Part shown: positions 19,982 through 29,577 of the stretch, piece by piece
How positions within the stretch are numbered: position 1 is the first letter of the stretch
How the letters are laid out: each line of letters begins with the position of its first letter
Source of the DNA: Gammaproteobacteria bacterium
Lineage (GTDB): Bacteria > Pseudomonadota > Gammaproteobacteria > SG8-11
Direction: 5' to 3'
DNA: 42,506 nt
Assembly: GCA_024641505.1 (NCBI GenBank)
Contig: JAHECY010000030.1
Location: 1-42,506, forward strand
Position numbers and translations under genes: made by a program
The notes under the pieces: generated by a model
Seen by the model: the letters and a program-made list of their open reading frames with translations, nothing else
What the model was told of the DNA's origin: nothing
Databases searched by the model: none

Positions 19982-20629
19982 AGGGAAATCTTGACAGCAA
20001 CAACCTTAAGCGCTCTAACGTTGGTTAATTTTTGTTGACGACCAGAGCAACTGGTCGCGACACCGCCAGCATGCCCTGTTGTTACCGTGCGGCTACCACT
20101 ATAATTTCACCATTCACTTTTATTACCGCCTGGTTTCGGCGCTGATTGTGCTAACTTTCAGAAAACGCTACCAAAGTTCCCGTTTGCTCCGGTATCCGAG
20201 CACAGCGGTAATTCGATGCCGTCACTGTTTTTCGCCTGCCAGATAAATCAATAGCGACAACCGATGGCGGAGATATTCGTAACCGTGACCTGGCGGCCGG
20301 CAACTGCTTGCGATACACCAGTGCGGCAATTCACCGGCTGAATTTGAATTTATTTAACAATTATTGACGCCCGACCCTGGCCTGCGCATACCGGCGGGAG
20401 ATGAGATGGGCCACGCCGCTGCATCTCGATGACGGCAGCGCGGTAGTGATTATCAGACCGTCGGTGACCAGCCGATCTGCGTAATAGCGGGATATGCTGT
20501 ATCCACATCAAGAATCCAGGGACGCGACGAACGGTATAAAAGGTTGCCTGGTGTTTGTTTGCATTACCTAGAACGCAGAATTCGGCGCACAATACCCGCC
20601 CTGCCGCGACTTATATTGACGCGAAACAC
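19982..20629. other. Long intergenic region without a recognised gene
   Basis: About 650 bases lie between the start of the chemosensory operon and the end of the RND pump operon. I see only short open frames without ribosome sites and a small hairpin (GACCAG/CTGGTC near 20040-20057). It may hold an unrecognised small RNA or decayed sequence, but nothing in it supports a call. Confidence 0.4.
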
Positions 20630-20670
20630 GCAGATACATGCACGCGTATCATGATACGGCGTGCATCTGC
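20630..20670 (-). repeat. Long hairpin overlapping the stop codon of the RND pump gene
   Basis: An inverted repeat centred on 20651-20652 pairs GCAGAT, GCACGC and GTATC on the left with GATAC, GCGTGC and ATCTGC on the right. It has a four-base bulge on the left and a single bulged G on the right, about 17 bp in all. It contains the TGA stop of the pump gene (20649-20651). It may be a terminator or mRNA-stabilising element; no T-run follows. Confidence 0.55.
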
Positions 20671-23600
20671 CCAGTGGCGCGCAACTCTCCGATTCGTTCT
20701 TCGCCCATACGCAACAACGCAGGTAACAGCAGCAGCGTAAACAAGGTGCTGACCGACAGGCCGCCGACGATCACCGCCGCCAATCCCCGGTACAGTTCGG
20801 TACCGGCACCCGGCATCAGCAATAACGGCAGCATGCCGAAGATGCTGGTCAAGGTACTCATCAGGATCGGCCGCAGACGCAGGCGTACCGCCTGGTGCAC
20901 TGCATCACGGCGCGCCAGTTGTTCACGTTCCGCGGTGCGTGTCTGATGCACCAGCAGGATGGCATTGTTGACCACCAGACCGAGCAAAATGATAAAGCCG
21001 ATCATGGTAAGCATATCCATGGGTTGAAAGGCAAATAAATTCACCAGCGCCAGCGCCACTACACCGCCGACCGTGGCCAGTGGTACCGTCAGAATAACCA
21101 GCAAGCTATCGACAAAGGAGCGGAACAGCGCACTCATCAATAAATAGAGAATGGCAATGGCAAGCACAAAACTCTGACCCATGCTGCGCAGGGCGCTTTG
21201 CAATTTGTCAGCAGTACCGGTATAGCGAATTTCACCGTCCTCCGGTAACAGATCCAGAATTTTCGGCTCCACATCCCGCTTCAAAATATCGATCGCCTCC
21301 TCCAGCGAAATGTTTTCAGGTGGCGTCACCTGCAGAGTCACGGTGCGCCGTCGATCGTAGCGGCGAATTTCATTGGGACCCGCGGTGCGCACCACGGACA
21401 CCAGCTCATTCAAAGGCAAAACGCCAGCCTTGGGAGTCGCCAGAGGAATGCTGCCCAACTCCTCCGGCGTTTGCCAAACCTGGCTGCGTAAAATCACGTC
21501 CAGACGTTGATCCCCATCGAAATAATCACCAACATACATGCCGTCGCCCACCGCCCGGATAATACCGGCCATGGTGGCGCGGTCCCAGCCGGCCTCCGCG
21601 ATGCGCCGTTCATCGGGCACCATGCGCAATTCCGGCTCCGCCAGCGCCAATCCCGGAAATGGCCGCACCGAGGCACCAGGCAGACTTTGATGTATCTGTC
21701 CAAAAGCCGCTAACGCCGCGTCCAGCACCACACTCATATTGCGGCCCTGGATATTCATGTCGATGGTACGCCCGCCCCCCAAACCGCCAAACAGGGACGA
21801 ACGCTTGGCGAAGGCCAAGGTGTCGGGAAAACCGCTGATCAATCGGTTGACCAGGGGCACCAGCTCCCCGGTTTTGGCATCGTCCTTGGCGCGGACGCCC
21901 ATGAACACGCCGCCATTAAAGGCGACAAAAAAATAATCGCTTACCGCCGGCTCCTGACTGCCCGCCACATAGGGCTCCATCCGTTTCGCCACTTCGGCGC
22001 CCATTTCATGCTCAATGGTATCGATGTTCATTCCCGGTGGCGGTAATATGAATGCGAACACCAGATTACGATTGCCCTCCGGCAAGTAGTCCGCCTTGGG
22101 CAGCAACATAAAGGCCAGCAACACCGGCCCCAGCAACAGCCCCGCGATCCACTGCCAGCGTCGCCTGGGGGTATTGGTCAACAACATGACCAGCGCACTG
22201 ATGCGATCCCACCAATGGGCGTGCGCATCACGCATCTCCTTGCCCCGCAACCATTGCTGAGCCGCCGCCGGTAACACGGTCACCGCGACGATAAGTGAAA
22301 GAATGATGGCGAACGCGATGGTCACCGCCAGATCGGCAAACAACTGCCCCGCTTCCTCGCGCATGAATACCACTGGCAGAAAAATCGCCACCGTGGTCGC
22401 GGATGACGCCAGCAGCGCGCCCCACACCTGCGTGGTACCTTGCAGAGAGGCGTGTTCGCTGGGTTCACCGGCTTCCCGCAGACGCACGATATTTTCCAGC
22501 ACCACAATCGCGGCATCCAGCACCATGCCCACGGCAAAGGCGAGGCCGGCCAGAGAAATGACATTGATGGTACGTCCGGTGAAATCCAGAAAGATGAAAG
22601 CGGAAACCACGGACACGGGAATAGCCACGGCCACCATCAAAGTAGCGCGAAAACGCCGTAAAAACCACCATAGCACGCCAATGGCCAGCAACACTCCCAG
22701 GGCCAGGTTGGTCTGCACCATGGACATGGAGCGATCAATATACACGGTTTCATCATAAACCTGCTCGATCGACAGTTGCGCTCGGGCCAGTGGACCCTGC
22801 CGCAACTCGGTGACTGCCTCCTGCAAGCCGCGCATTACCTCCAGCACGTTGACGCCGGTTTCACGGTGCGCATTGACCGCCATGGCGCGGGCGCCGTTCT
22901 GGATCACAAAACTGTTGCGGTCCACCAATTGTACCTGGATATCCGCCACGTCACGTAACTGCACGGGTTTGCCATCACGCCATTCCAGGATCATGTCGCC
23001 GAGCTTGTCCACATCATACTTGCCGGCGAAACGCAGGGTATAGCTGCGCTTGCCCACTTCGGCGGCGCCTCCGGAAACGTCTTTGCTGCTGCCGGCGAGA
23101 CGCATTGCGGTCGGCAGTTGCACACCCAGGCTGGCGGCCTTGAACGGATCAAAGGTGATACGCACTTCCCGCGCCCGACCGCCGCGCACTTCGGACAAGG
23201 CGACACCGGGTACGCGTTCGAAACGCGTCTGCACCACTTCTTCCAGAAAATCCTGATAGCCGGCGATATTGCGTTCATTACCCGCCGTGGGCTTGACGAT
23301 GAACCAGGCAACGGGACGGCTGTTGCCGCCGATGGTGCTGATCACCGGCTCTTCGGCGTCATCCGGATAGCGCGGCACGCGATTCAGGCGATTGAGTATT
23401 TCCAGCAACCCACGCTGCAAATCCGTGCCCACGGCAAAAGTAACGGTGACATCGCTGCGCCCGCGACTGGATTTGGACAGCAACTCGGTCATGCCGGGTA
23501 ATCCACGCAACACTTTTTCCTGGGGCTCGATAATATCCGCCTCCACCTCTTCCGGTGCCGCCGCCCGCCAGTTGGTGGAAATGGTAATCTCCGGCTTTTC

Positions 23601-23720
23601 CACTTCCGGCGTAAGCTGCACCGGCAGCCGGCTATAACTGATCATGCCGAACAGCAGCGCCAACAACACGCCGACCACTACCGCCACCGGGTTACTCAGG
23701 GAAATTTTCGTCAGGGTCAC
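20649..23720 (-). CDS. RND family efflux pump, inner-membrane subunit
   Basis: The 1023-residue protein has the AcrB-type plan: a first membrane helix (13-30), a large periplasmic loop, a helix bundle around 335-500, a second helix near 520, a second periplasmic loop and a C-terminal bundle. Family phrases include RLPVQLTPEVEKPEITI and LPGMTELLSKSSRGRS. In TM4 the proton-relay pair of AcrB (Asp407-Asp408) reads LD402-A403 here, so only the first Asp is kept. The TM10 Lys of AcrB is not visible in GLVVNNAILLV. The gene starts inside the stop of the adaptor gene (ATGA overlap). No TolC-like gene is in the window, and the substrate is unknown. Confidence 0.93.
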   Translation of the reverse strand: MTLTKISLSNPVAVVVGVLLALLFGMISYSRLPVQLTPEVEKPEITISTNWRAAAPEEVEADIIEPQEKVLRGLPGMTELLSKSSRGRSDVTVTFAVGTDLQRGLLEILNRLNRVPRYPDDAEEPVISTIGGNSRPVAWFIVKPTAGNERNIAGYQDFLEEVVQTRFERVPGVALSEVRGGRAREVRITFDPFKAASLGVQLPTAMRLAGSSKDVSGGAAEVGKRSYTLRFAGKYDVDKLGDMILEWRDGKPVQLRDVADIQVQLVDRNSFVIQNGARAMAVNAHRETGVNVLEVMRGLQEAVTELRQGPLARAQLSIEQVYDETVYIDRSMSMVQTNLALGVLLAIGVLWWFLRRFRATLMVAVAIPVSVVSAFIFLDFTGRTINVISLAGLAFAVGMVLDAAIVVLENIVRLREAGEPSEHASLQGTTQVWGALLASSATTVAIFLPVVFMREEAGQLFADLAVTIAFAIILSLIVAVTVLPAAAQQWLRGKEMRDAHAHWWDRISALVMLLTNTPRRRWQWIAGLLLGPVLLAFMLLPKADYLPEGNRNLVFAFILPPPGMNIDTIEHEMGAEVAKRMEPYVAGSQEPAVSDYFFVAFNGGVFMGVRAKDDAKTGELVPLVNRLISGFPDTLAFAKRSSLFGGLGGGRTIDMNIQGRNMSVVLDAALAAFGQIHQSLPGASVRPFPGLALAEPELRMVPDERRIAEAGWDRATMAGIIRAVGDGMYVGDYFDGDQRLDVILRSQVWQTPEELGSIPLATPKAGVLPLNELVSVVRTAGPNEIRRYDRRRTVTLQVTPPENISLEEAIDILKRDVEPKILDLLPEDGEIRYTGTADKLQSALRSMGQSFVLAIAILYLLMSALFRSFVDSLLVILTVPLATVGGVVALALVNLFAFQPMDMLTMIGFIILLGLVVNNAILLVHQTRTAEREQLARRDAVHQAVRLRLRPILMSTLTSIFGMLPLLLMPGAGTELYRGLAAVIVGGLSVSTLFTLLLLPALLRMGEERIGELRATGQMHAVS

Positions 23721-24847
23721 AGGGTACTGCCTTCCTTGCGCGCCTGATTGTCGGCACCGTTGACATTGAGAATTGTTACGCTTTGCCCGGGTCGCAGCCG
23801 TTCGCCGCCACGCACCACGACTTGATCTCCCGGAGCGATGTCGCCTTGAACTTCTATCCAGTCTCCGCTGGCGGCACCGGTCTGCACCGGTATATTCACC
23901 GCCTTGTTGTCCGCATCGATCTTGTAGATGGTGATGCCTTTGTTACGCAGCACCATGGCATCGCGCGGCACCGCCACCACCTGGCGCGCCGCCTCAATGG
24001 GCACCTCCACGCGCACGGTCTGACCGGACGAAAAACTGTGGTCTGTCAACACCAAACGCAATTCATAGAGGCGCGATTTCTCGTCACCCACGGGCACGAA
24101 GTTTTTTACCTTGGCCTGCGTCAGTGACTGATCGTACAGCACATTGAGGTCCATGCCTTTGCGCAGGTGATTGATCGATTGCAGGCTGACGTTGGCCTGA
24201 ACCTCGAGCGCCCCGGGATCGGCGAAGCGCAGCATGACGTCACCCACGGCTATGCGCTCCCCCTGATATTTAAAGCGTTGCACCACCACGCCGGCAAACG
24301 GCGCGCGTATCTGGGTGCGCGCCATTTGATCCGCCGCCTGTTCCAGGCGAATGCTGGCGACATCCAGCTCACTGCTGGCAACGTCCCGGTCCGCGAACGC
24401 CAGATCCAACTGAGTCTTGGCGGCGCTGTTCTGGGCCGATAATTTTTCCAGCCGGTCGACCTCCCCGGCCAGAAACACCAGTCGCGCCTTCTGGCGCGCG
24501 ACATTCGCCCTGGCCTCCGCCACTTGCAGCCGGGTATTGGTATCATCGATATGCGCCAGCACATCGCCCTGTTTGAACAGCTGTCCGACCTCCGCCACCG
24601 AGTTCACGACGCCCTCCACTTCCGCGGCGATGCGCGCGTCGAACCGGCTGATGACCGTGCCCGGCACCACCGCCGAAGGCGCCAACAAACGTGATTCCGC
24701 TACCTGCACCGCAACCGGCGCCGGCGGCGGCCCCTTTTTCTGTGCGTCATCCGCCACCGCGACACCGTGCGCGAACAACAGCAGCAACAGCCTGAAATCG
24801 CCTGTCACCGCCTTGCGCGAGGGTAAAAACCCGGAGAATTTTTTCAT
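23717..24847 (-). CDS. RND pump periplasmic adaptor (membrane fusion protein)
   Basis: The protein of about 376 residues links the inner-membrane pump to an outer-membrane channel. It has a signal sequence (MKKFSGFLPSRK then a Leu-rich core to VAVADD), a split lipoyl/barrel-sandwich domain (VVPGTVISRFDARIAAEVEG and APFAGVVVQRFKYQGERI) around an alpha-hairpin of about 100 residues, then beta-barrel and membrane-proximal domains. I chose the ATG at 24847 because it opens the signal peptide. GTG codons 9-15 bases earlier are possible, and none has a strong ribosome site. It overlaps the pump gene by four bases, so translation is coupled. Confidence 0.9.
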   Translation of the reverse strand: MKKFSGFLPSRKAVTGDFRLLLLLFAHGVAVADDAQKKGPPPAPVAVQVAESRLLAPSAVVPGTVISRFDARIAAEVEGVVNSVAEVGQLFKQGDVLAHIDDTNTRLQVAEARANVARQKARLVFLAGEVDRLEKLSAQNSAAKTQLDLAFADRDVASSELDVASIRLEQAADQMARTQIRAPFAGVVVQRFKYQGERIAVGDVMLRFADPGALEVQANVSLQSINHLRKGMDLNVLYDQSLTQAKVKNFVPVGDEKSRLYELRLVLTDHSFSSGQTVRVEVPIEAARQVVAVPRDAMVLRNKGITIYKIDADNKAVNIPVQTGAASGDWIEVQGDIAPGDQVVVRGGERLRPGQSVTILNVNGADNQARKEGSTL

Positions 24848-25109
24848 GTGTGCTACCACCACTTGCTCGCTGAAAAAACTATAAGAATACGGTCTATGGC
24901 GCCCCTGCGCTACCCTTGTGGCGCAGACGATGCGATTTCTCGACGATTCATTTATTCACTATTATTTTGTGGGATAATTGTTCGATTCACGAAAAGGTAA
25001 ATATACGTTAAAATCCCCGGCGTCGCGTCGATATAGTAGTGTCATTATTGCCGCCATGGAGATCCTGGCCGCAGTACCAATGCCCTAACAAGACTTTCAG
25101 GATCAGGAT

Positions 25110-25961
25110 ATGTTCGAGTTATTACGGAACATGGACGCCTTTACGGAGGACATGTTCAACCGCATTATCGCCTTTCAGGAAAAGGAACATCCGGCGTGGG
25201 TAGCCGAGTTGCCCTTCGAACAACGCATCGCGGATCTGCCGCTGCATTATCTGCTGTTCAGCAACGGTGACCGGGACCCGGCGAAATACGGTCCGACGGT
25301 TGCACCCTTCTATCCGCTGCATTGGGAAATTCTGCGTTTCGCCCATTATATTCAGCAGTTAGGCGCTAATGCTCGGGTTTGCGATATCCATTGTGGTAAC
25401 GGTTTCATCGGCAGCTTGCTGGGACGCGAAGGCATCAATATTTTCGGTGTGCGCGAACCGGGCAGCAAACCCAACCAGATCGAAAACTTTTATGATCCTG
25501 AGCGCTTTCAATTACACGTCGGTACCCTGGCCGCCATCACTTCCGGTTTCGATGTCGCCTTGTCCAGTTGGATGCCCGCCAATATCAACATCACTCCGGA
25601 TATTCTGCGGCACCAACCGAAACTGGTCATTTATATTTATACCGACCATATCGACGAGCGCACCGGCCAACGGCAGACCGGCACCGATGGCGCTTTCGAT
25701 CTGGCACGGCCCTATCACTTGCTGGACGAGTGGTCGGTCACACAACCGGAAAACCTGCTCAAGGAAATCTGGCCGGATCTGACCGGTAATATCGAGGAAA
25801 CTCGCAAGGTACGCATTTACGGTCACCAAAACTACCAGTTTGATGCGCCGGCTACGACCGAAAATCCAATCGTCGGCTACGATTGGGAGAAGGAATTACA
25901 ACTGATCGAAACCGCGCATCAAGCCAAAGCCTTGGTCAAAGCGCGGGGATTTCCCGCCTAG
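25110..25961 (+). CDS. Methyltransferase-like protein of unknown function
   Basis: I do not recognise a named family for this 283-residue protein. Residues 90-101 read VCDIHCGNGFIG, close to motif I of class I SAM-dependent methyltransferases (usually VLDIGCGxGxxG) but with His for the first Gly. A strand (INIFGVREP) and DVALSSWMP follow at the positions of motifs II and IV. The first 85 residues are rich in Trp, Tyr and acidic residues. There is no signal or membrane segment. Two AGGAT copies lie just before the ATG. It is the only plus-strand gene in this stretch, convergent with the wecA-like gene, and no partner is evident. It may be a degenerate methyltransferase fold. Confidence 0.75.
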   Translation: MFELLRNMDAFTEDMFNRIIAFQEKEHPAWVAELPFEQRIADLPLHYLLFSNGDRDPAKYGPTVAPFYPLHWEILRFAHYIQQLGANARVCDIHCGNGFIGSLLGREGINIFGVREPGSKPNQIENFYDPERFQLHVGTLAAITSGFDVALSSWMPANINITPDILRHQPKLVIYIYTDHIDERTGQRQTGTDGAFDLARPYHLLDEWSVTQPENLLKEIWPDLTGNIEETRKVRIYGHQNYQFDAPATTENPIVGYDWEKELQLIETAHQAKALVKARGFPA

Positions 25962-25999
25962 GCGCGGCAACGCGACGCGTTTGGGCGCCGCTTGTGTCG

Positions 26000-27211
26000 T
26001 CAGTTCTTTGATATCTGACGCAGCACCGGGGGTTGGTGCGCCGCGTCAACGCCTGCGAGACGACGATCATGAGCCAAGACGCGCCGGTTGCGGCGTATCC
26101 ACCGGCTGGTTTGCAGTTCCTGGCGGCGATCGGACAATTCCCGGCGTTCGACCAGATAGGGGTTAAGTTTCTTGTGTAACAAGCGCCCGGTATGCCAGCA
26201 ATGCATCAGACCGCAAAAATACACGGCAAATAATCCGAGAAACGCCAGGAACATGGTCAGTTCCGCAAAATGGTAAAAATGGCCGGCCAACCCCGCGCCC
26301 ATGGCGATCATTGCGATCACCAGCATGATGGCCAGGGACTGGTTGACGGTGAATCCCGCCGCCAGCAACACATGATGCAAATGCTCCCGGTCGGCGTTAA
26401 AGGGGGAGCGCTTCAGCAGCAAGCGCCGCAACATGACACCTACGGTGTCAAATAGCGGCACCAGTAACAACCACAACGCGGTGACCGGTGCCATCAGACG
26501 TGTTGGTCCCTGCGAAAAGCCGATGACGTACCAGACCAGGGCGAGACCCAGAAACATTGCCCCGGCATCCCCGAGGAACACAGATGCGCGTTTCTTGCCG
26601 ACACGTATATTGAACGCCAGAAACGCCAATAAAGTGCTGGCGAGCAGCAACAAGCTTTCGAAATTGCCATGATCATGCGATTGCCAGGCCACCACCGCCA
26701 ACCCTGTTATCGCGACCAGCACCAGACTGCCTGACAATCCGTCCATGCCGTCCGACATATTGATCGCATTAATCACGCCCACTGTCGCGAACACCGTCAC
26801 CGGCAAAGCCATCACGCCAAGGGTGAACACACTGCCATCCAAGGCCAGGGCACCCATGTCCCGCAGCGCCACGCCACCCCAGACCGACAGCAGCAGCGCC
26901 GCCGATATCTGCGCGGCAAACCGCAACCGGGCCGAAAGCTCGCGCCAGTCGTCGAATAAGCCGGTAATCACCAGCAGCAACCCGGCGCCAAATAACGCCA
27001 GCAGCTGGGTTGTCGGTACCTGGGCGCTGATACAACTGAAACCAAATGCGCCGTAGATCGCCAGCCCGCCAATGAGCGGTATATTTCCTCGGTGCAATTT
27101 TCTTTCATCCGGGACATCCACCAGACCGAGACGAATCGCGCGTGGGCGCATAAAGTAGATCAATACCGCGCATAACAGAAACGCCAATAAATATTCGTTT
27201 ATGGAATCCAT
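26000..27211 (-). CDS. WecA/MraY-family undecaprenyl-phosphate sugar-1-phosphate transferase
   Basis: The 403-residue polytopic protein starts lipid-linked polysaccharide synthesis by moving a sugar-1-phosphate (often GlcNAc-1-P) to undecaprenyl phosphate. About ten membrane helices are visible. Motifs match WecA/TagO: DVPDERKLHRGNIPLIGG, NAINMSDGMDGLSG (Asp-rich substrate site), FLGDAGAMFLG and the HLHHVLLAAGF loop. A basic C-terminal tail of about 60 residues (RRELSDRRQ, RRNRRVLAHDRR) is longer than usual. It is the last gene of the EPS operon, 51 bases after the ligase/polymerase gene. Sugar specificity cannot be read from sequence. Confidence 0.92.
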   Translation of the reverse strand: MDSINEYLLAFLLCAVLIYFMRPRAIRLGLVDVPDERKLHRGNIPLIGGLAIYGAFGFSCISAQVPTTQLLALFGAGLLLVITGLFDDWRELSARLRFAAQISAALLLSVWGGVALRDMGALALDGSVFTLGVMALPVTVFATVGVINAINMSDGMDGLSGSLVLVAITGLAVVAWQSHDHGNFESLLLLASTLLAFLAFNIRVGKKRASVFLGDAGAMFLGLALVWYVIGFSQGPTRLMAPVTALWLLLVPLFDTVGVMLRRLLLKRSPFNADREHLHHVLLAAGFTVNQSLAIMLVIAMIAMGAGLAGHFYHFAELTMFLAFLGLFAVYFCGLMHCWHTGRLLHKKLNPYLVERRELSDRRQELQTSRWIRRNRRVLAHDRRLAGVDAAHQPPVLRQISKN

Positions 27212-27262
27212 GGGATATTCTTCACACTATTGAGCGCCATGACGCAAGACAAATTGCAGGTG

Positions 27263-28756
27263 TTATGCATTGCCGTCACCACGCGCTTGAGAAATTTTCC
27301 TTATATCCTTACCCTGCCGTTGGCCGCTTCCCTGACTTCCAATCACTACCCCCAAAGATATCAGTATTATCAGATAGCATATATTCGCCGGTATTTGAAA
27401 ATTGAAATCCACCGTGGCATGCGCCAGCAACGCCAACACCGCAGTAAGAATCGCAAACGCGATACTCACCGCAAACGGATCGCGCCGCGCCATTAATGCT
27501 TTGAGCGTATGTTTGCTCATCAGCAACAACACCATGCCGAGCAACAAGCCGCCTAAAAGCCCCTGCTCGGCGACTATTTCGAGAAAGTCATTATGGGCGT
27601 GTTCAAACGTGCCGGTACCGGCCGCGCTGACGCGATACAGTGGAAAAATGCTTTTCCAGGCACCACCTCCCACGCCAAACATCGGATAACGCCCGATTAT
27701 CTTCGCGGATGATCCCCACACTTCAATGCGCAGCTCATCAATACCTTGCTTTGCGATCTTGTTAGTCAGTCCGGCGATCCCGAACCAGGTCACGGACACG
27801 AAAGCCATCACCAGAAACACCGGCAACATGCGCGCTTCATGGCTGTGCGGATTTCTGATCCGGGCGAATCCTCCTACCACGACACCGGCGAACAGCAGCG
27901 CGGCAACACCTCCCCGCGACGTTGTCATCAACAGTACGCCAAACATCAGCGTGGTCATGACTAAAACCAGAAATCTACGTTGCAGCAAGGTATCCGACAC
28001 GTCCCGCAGTTTTTGACGCCATCCCGGCGCCACATATCGGTCTCGCCCCCGGTACCAGTACAGCCCCAACCCCAGGGGCAGGGTCATTTCCAGCAATCCG
28101 GCAAGATGGTTGCGATTGACATACGTGCCGGAAACGCTCCCTGGTGTCGGATTCCAAAGCAACACGCCGTTGACTGCCAACAAACCATAAATTGCTTCCG
28201 CGAAACCGGTGAGAAACAGCACCCACACCAGCATCTTGAGCCGTTGCCGAGATGTCACCAAGGTTAAGGTAAGCAAGCAAATACCGACATAGCTGGCCGC
28301 TTTCAACAGTTCCACCTGTGCCGCGCCACGATCCAGTGCCAGTGGTATTGTCGCCAAGCTTCCCGATGTGTAGTTGTATAAATCATAGCCTGCCGGACCA
28401 AGCACTCTGATCAAGGAAGCTGGCAATGGCAGCGATTGCAAGCCCAAGTACACCAGCCAAACGCCGCTCATCATCAGCGGTAGTTTCGCCATCGCCAGCG
28501 CGTCACTCCAAGGCCGGGGCCGAATCACCATGCTTAACAACATCAGACCGAATATACTCATGACCATGATTTCCAACACGGACCAGGCCCAGGGTCGATT
28601 ACTCCCCAAGGGAATGGGCATACACACGACCAGCACCAGGAACAGCCTGAACGCGACATTCTCAATAACAAGCGCGCCATCACTTGCGCCATCCAATACC
28701 TGGGGTGACGAAGATATTGTTGGGCTGTGATGTATGGAATTCATAACATATGTCAC
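27263..28756 (-). CDS. O-antigen ligase/polymerase family (Wzy_C) membrane protein
   Basis: The 497-residue protein has about a dozen membrane helices and the long periplasmic loop of the Wzy/WaaL family. PLGSNRPWAW near the first helices and GVGGGAWKSIFP with EHAHNDFLEIVAEQGLLG near residues 365-400 are typical. It should polymerise or ligate lipid-linked oligosaccharide at the periplasmic face. In an EPS operon without LPS genes, polymerase is the better guess (inference). The GTG start directly follows the TGA of the VpsP-like gene; an ATG four codons later is an alternative. This tight junction points to coupled translation. Confidence 0.88.
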   Translation of the reverse strand: MTYVMNSIHHSPTISSSPQVLDGASDGALVIENVAFRLFLVLVVCMPIPLGSNRPWAWSVLEIMVMSIFGLMLLSMVIRPRPWSDALAMAKLPLMMSGVWLVYLGLQSLPLPASLIRVLGPAGYDLYNYTSGSLATIPLALDRGAAQVELLKAASYVGICLLTLTLVTSRQRLKMLVWVLFLTGFAEAIYGLLAVNGVLLWNPTPGSVSGTYVNRNHLAGLLEMTLPLGLGLYWYRGRDRYVAPGWRQKLRDVSDTLLQRRFLVLVMTTLMFGVLLMTTSRGGVAALLFAGVVVGGFARIRNPHSHEARMLPVFLVMAFVSVTWFGIAGLTNKIAKQGIDELRIEVWGSSAKIIGRYPMFGVGGGAWKSIFPLYRVSAAGTGTFEHAHNDFLEIVAEQGLLGGLLLGMVLLLMSKHTLKALMARRDPFAVSIAFAILTAVLALLAHATVDFNFQIPANICYLIILISLGVVIGSQGSGQRQGKDIRKISQARGDGNA

Positions 28757-29506
28757 TCATTGTTTTTGATAGGTGGCAAGCAAACCACTAAGCATCACCT
28801 GCTGCCGATCATCAAGCAAGGGTTCGACAACCGCATGACGACGCGTCCGCGCAATCAAATTCAAAGCGGGTCCGGCCTGTATGGCCAGGGCGCGTGTAAT
28901 TTCGTTACGCACCATGGCACGCATATCGTCCGGCAGTTGATCCCAGATGTGCAATCCGCTCCAGATAACCTTGAGCTGCACATCCGCTTCCCAGGGGGCC
29001 AGCACCATGGCCTTTTCCAATGCGTCTAACGCATCCTGATCCAACCCCTGGTTTAGAATCTTGCTGTAGGCATACTGGGCCCACATATAGCCCCAGGCCG
29101 GTCGCAGAGATACTGCATGTTGAAAATAATGTGTCGCCCGTGCGCGCATGGCTTGCGACTCCCGATGCCAAACCGGATAGCGTTGCGCGCCCCATTCATA
29201 GATACGCCCAAGGTCGGCCGCGTAGCCGGCATCGTCGGGATGCAATTGAACGGCGACGGTCATACGTTCGACAGCGCGCCGCCAGTCGCTATCGGTACCC
29301 ACCGCAAGATCCTTCTCCCATTGCGTCATTAAGTTACGCGCACCCAGGGCCTGCAAGTCCGCCCAGCCCCAACGCGCCGCGACCGCAGCCATCAGCAGCA
29401 CCACCAGCAGGCAAAAACCATAAAACACGCGCGTCGTCACCGCGGCCCTGGCGCCGGATGATGCAGTAATCTTCGTTTGAGTTCCAAGTTGCGTGGTAAC
29501 CAACAT
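28757..29506 (-). CDS. VpsP-like membrane-anchored helical-repeat protein of the EPS operon
   Basis: The 249-residue protein has one N-terminal membrane helix (about 27-45, FYGFCLLVVLLMAAVAARWGW) and a periplasmic helical-repeat domain. It includes AVQLHPDDAGYAADLGRIYEW and YFQHAVSLRPAWGYMWAQYAYSK, which look like two or three degenerate TPRs. The place between a PHP phosphatase and a Wzy-like protein matches VpsP-type proteins from Vibrio-like EPS loci; I assign it by layout and context, not by a diagnostic motif. It probably scaffolds the polymerisation complex. Confidence 0.75.
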   Translation of the reverse strand: MLVTTQLGTQTKITASSGARAAVTTRVFYGFCLLVVLLMAAVAARWGWADLQALGARNLMTQWEKDLAVGTDSDWRRAVERMTVAVQLHPDDAGYAADLGRIYEWGAQRYPVWHRESQAMRARATHYFQHAVSLRPAWGYMWAQYAYSKILNQGLDQDALDALEKAMVLAPWEADVQLKVIWSGLHIWDQLPDDMRAMVRNEITRALAIQAGPALNLIARTRRHAVVEPLLDDRQQVMLSGLLATYQKQ

Positions 29507-29577
29507 ATCAAGGTTCCTGAACTATATCCTGAGCAACGCGCCGTCAGCGAAACCGGAATACGGGCTCCGTAAAATTG

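Noticed and set aside
20350-20592. 80-codon minus-strand frame downstream of the RND pump
   Set aside because: No ribosome site and no recognisable protein; composition looks non-coding.
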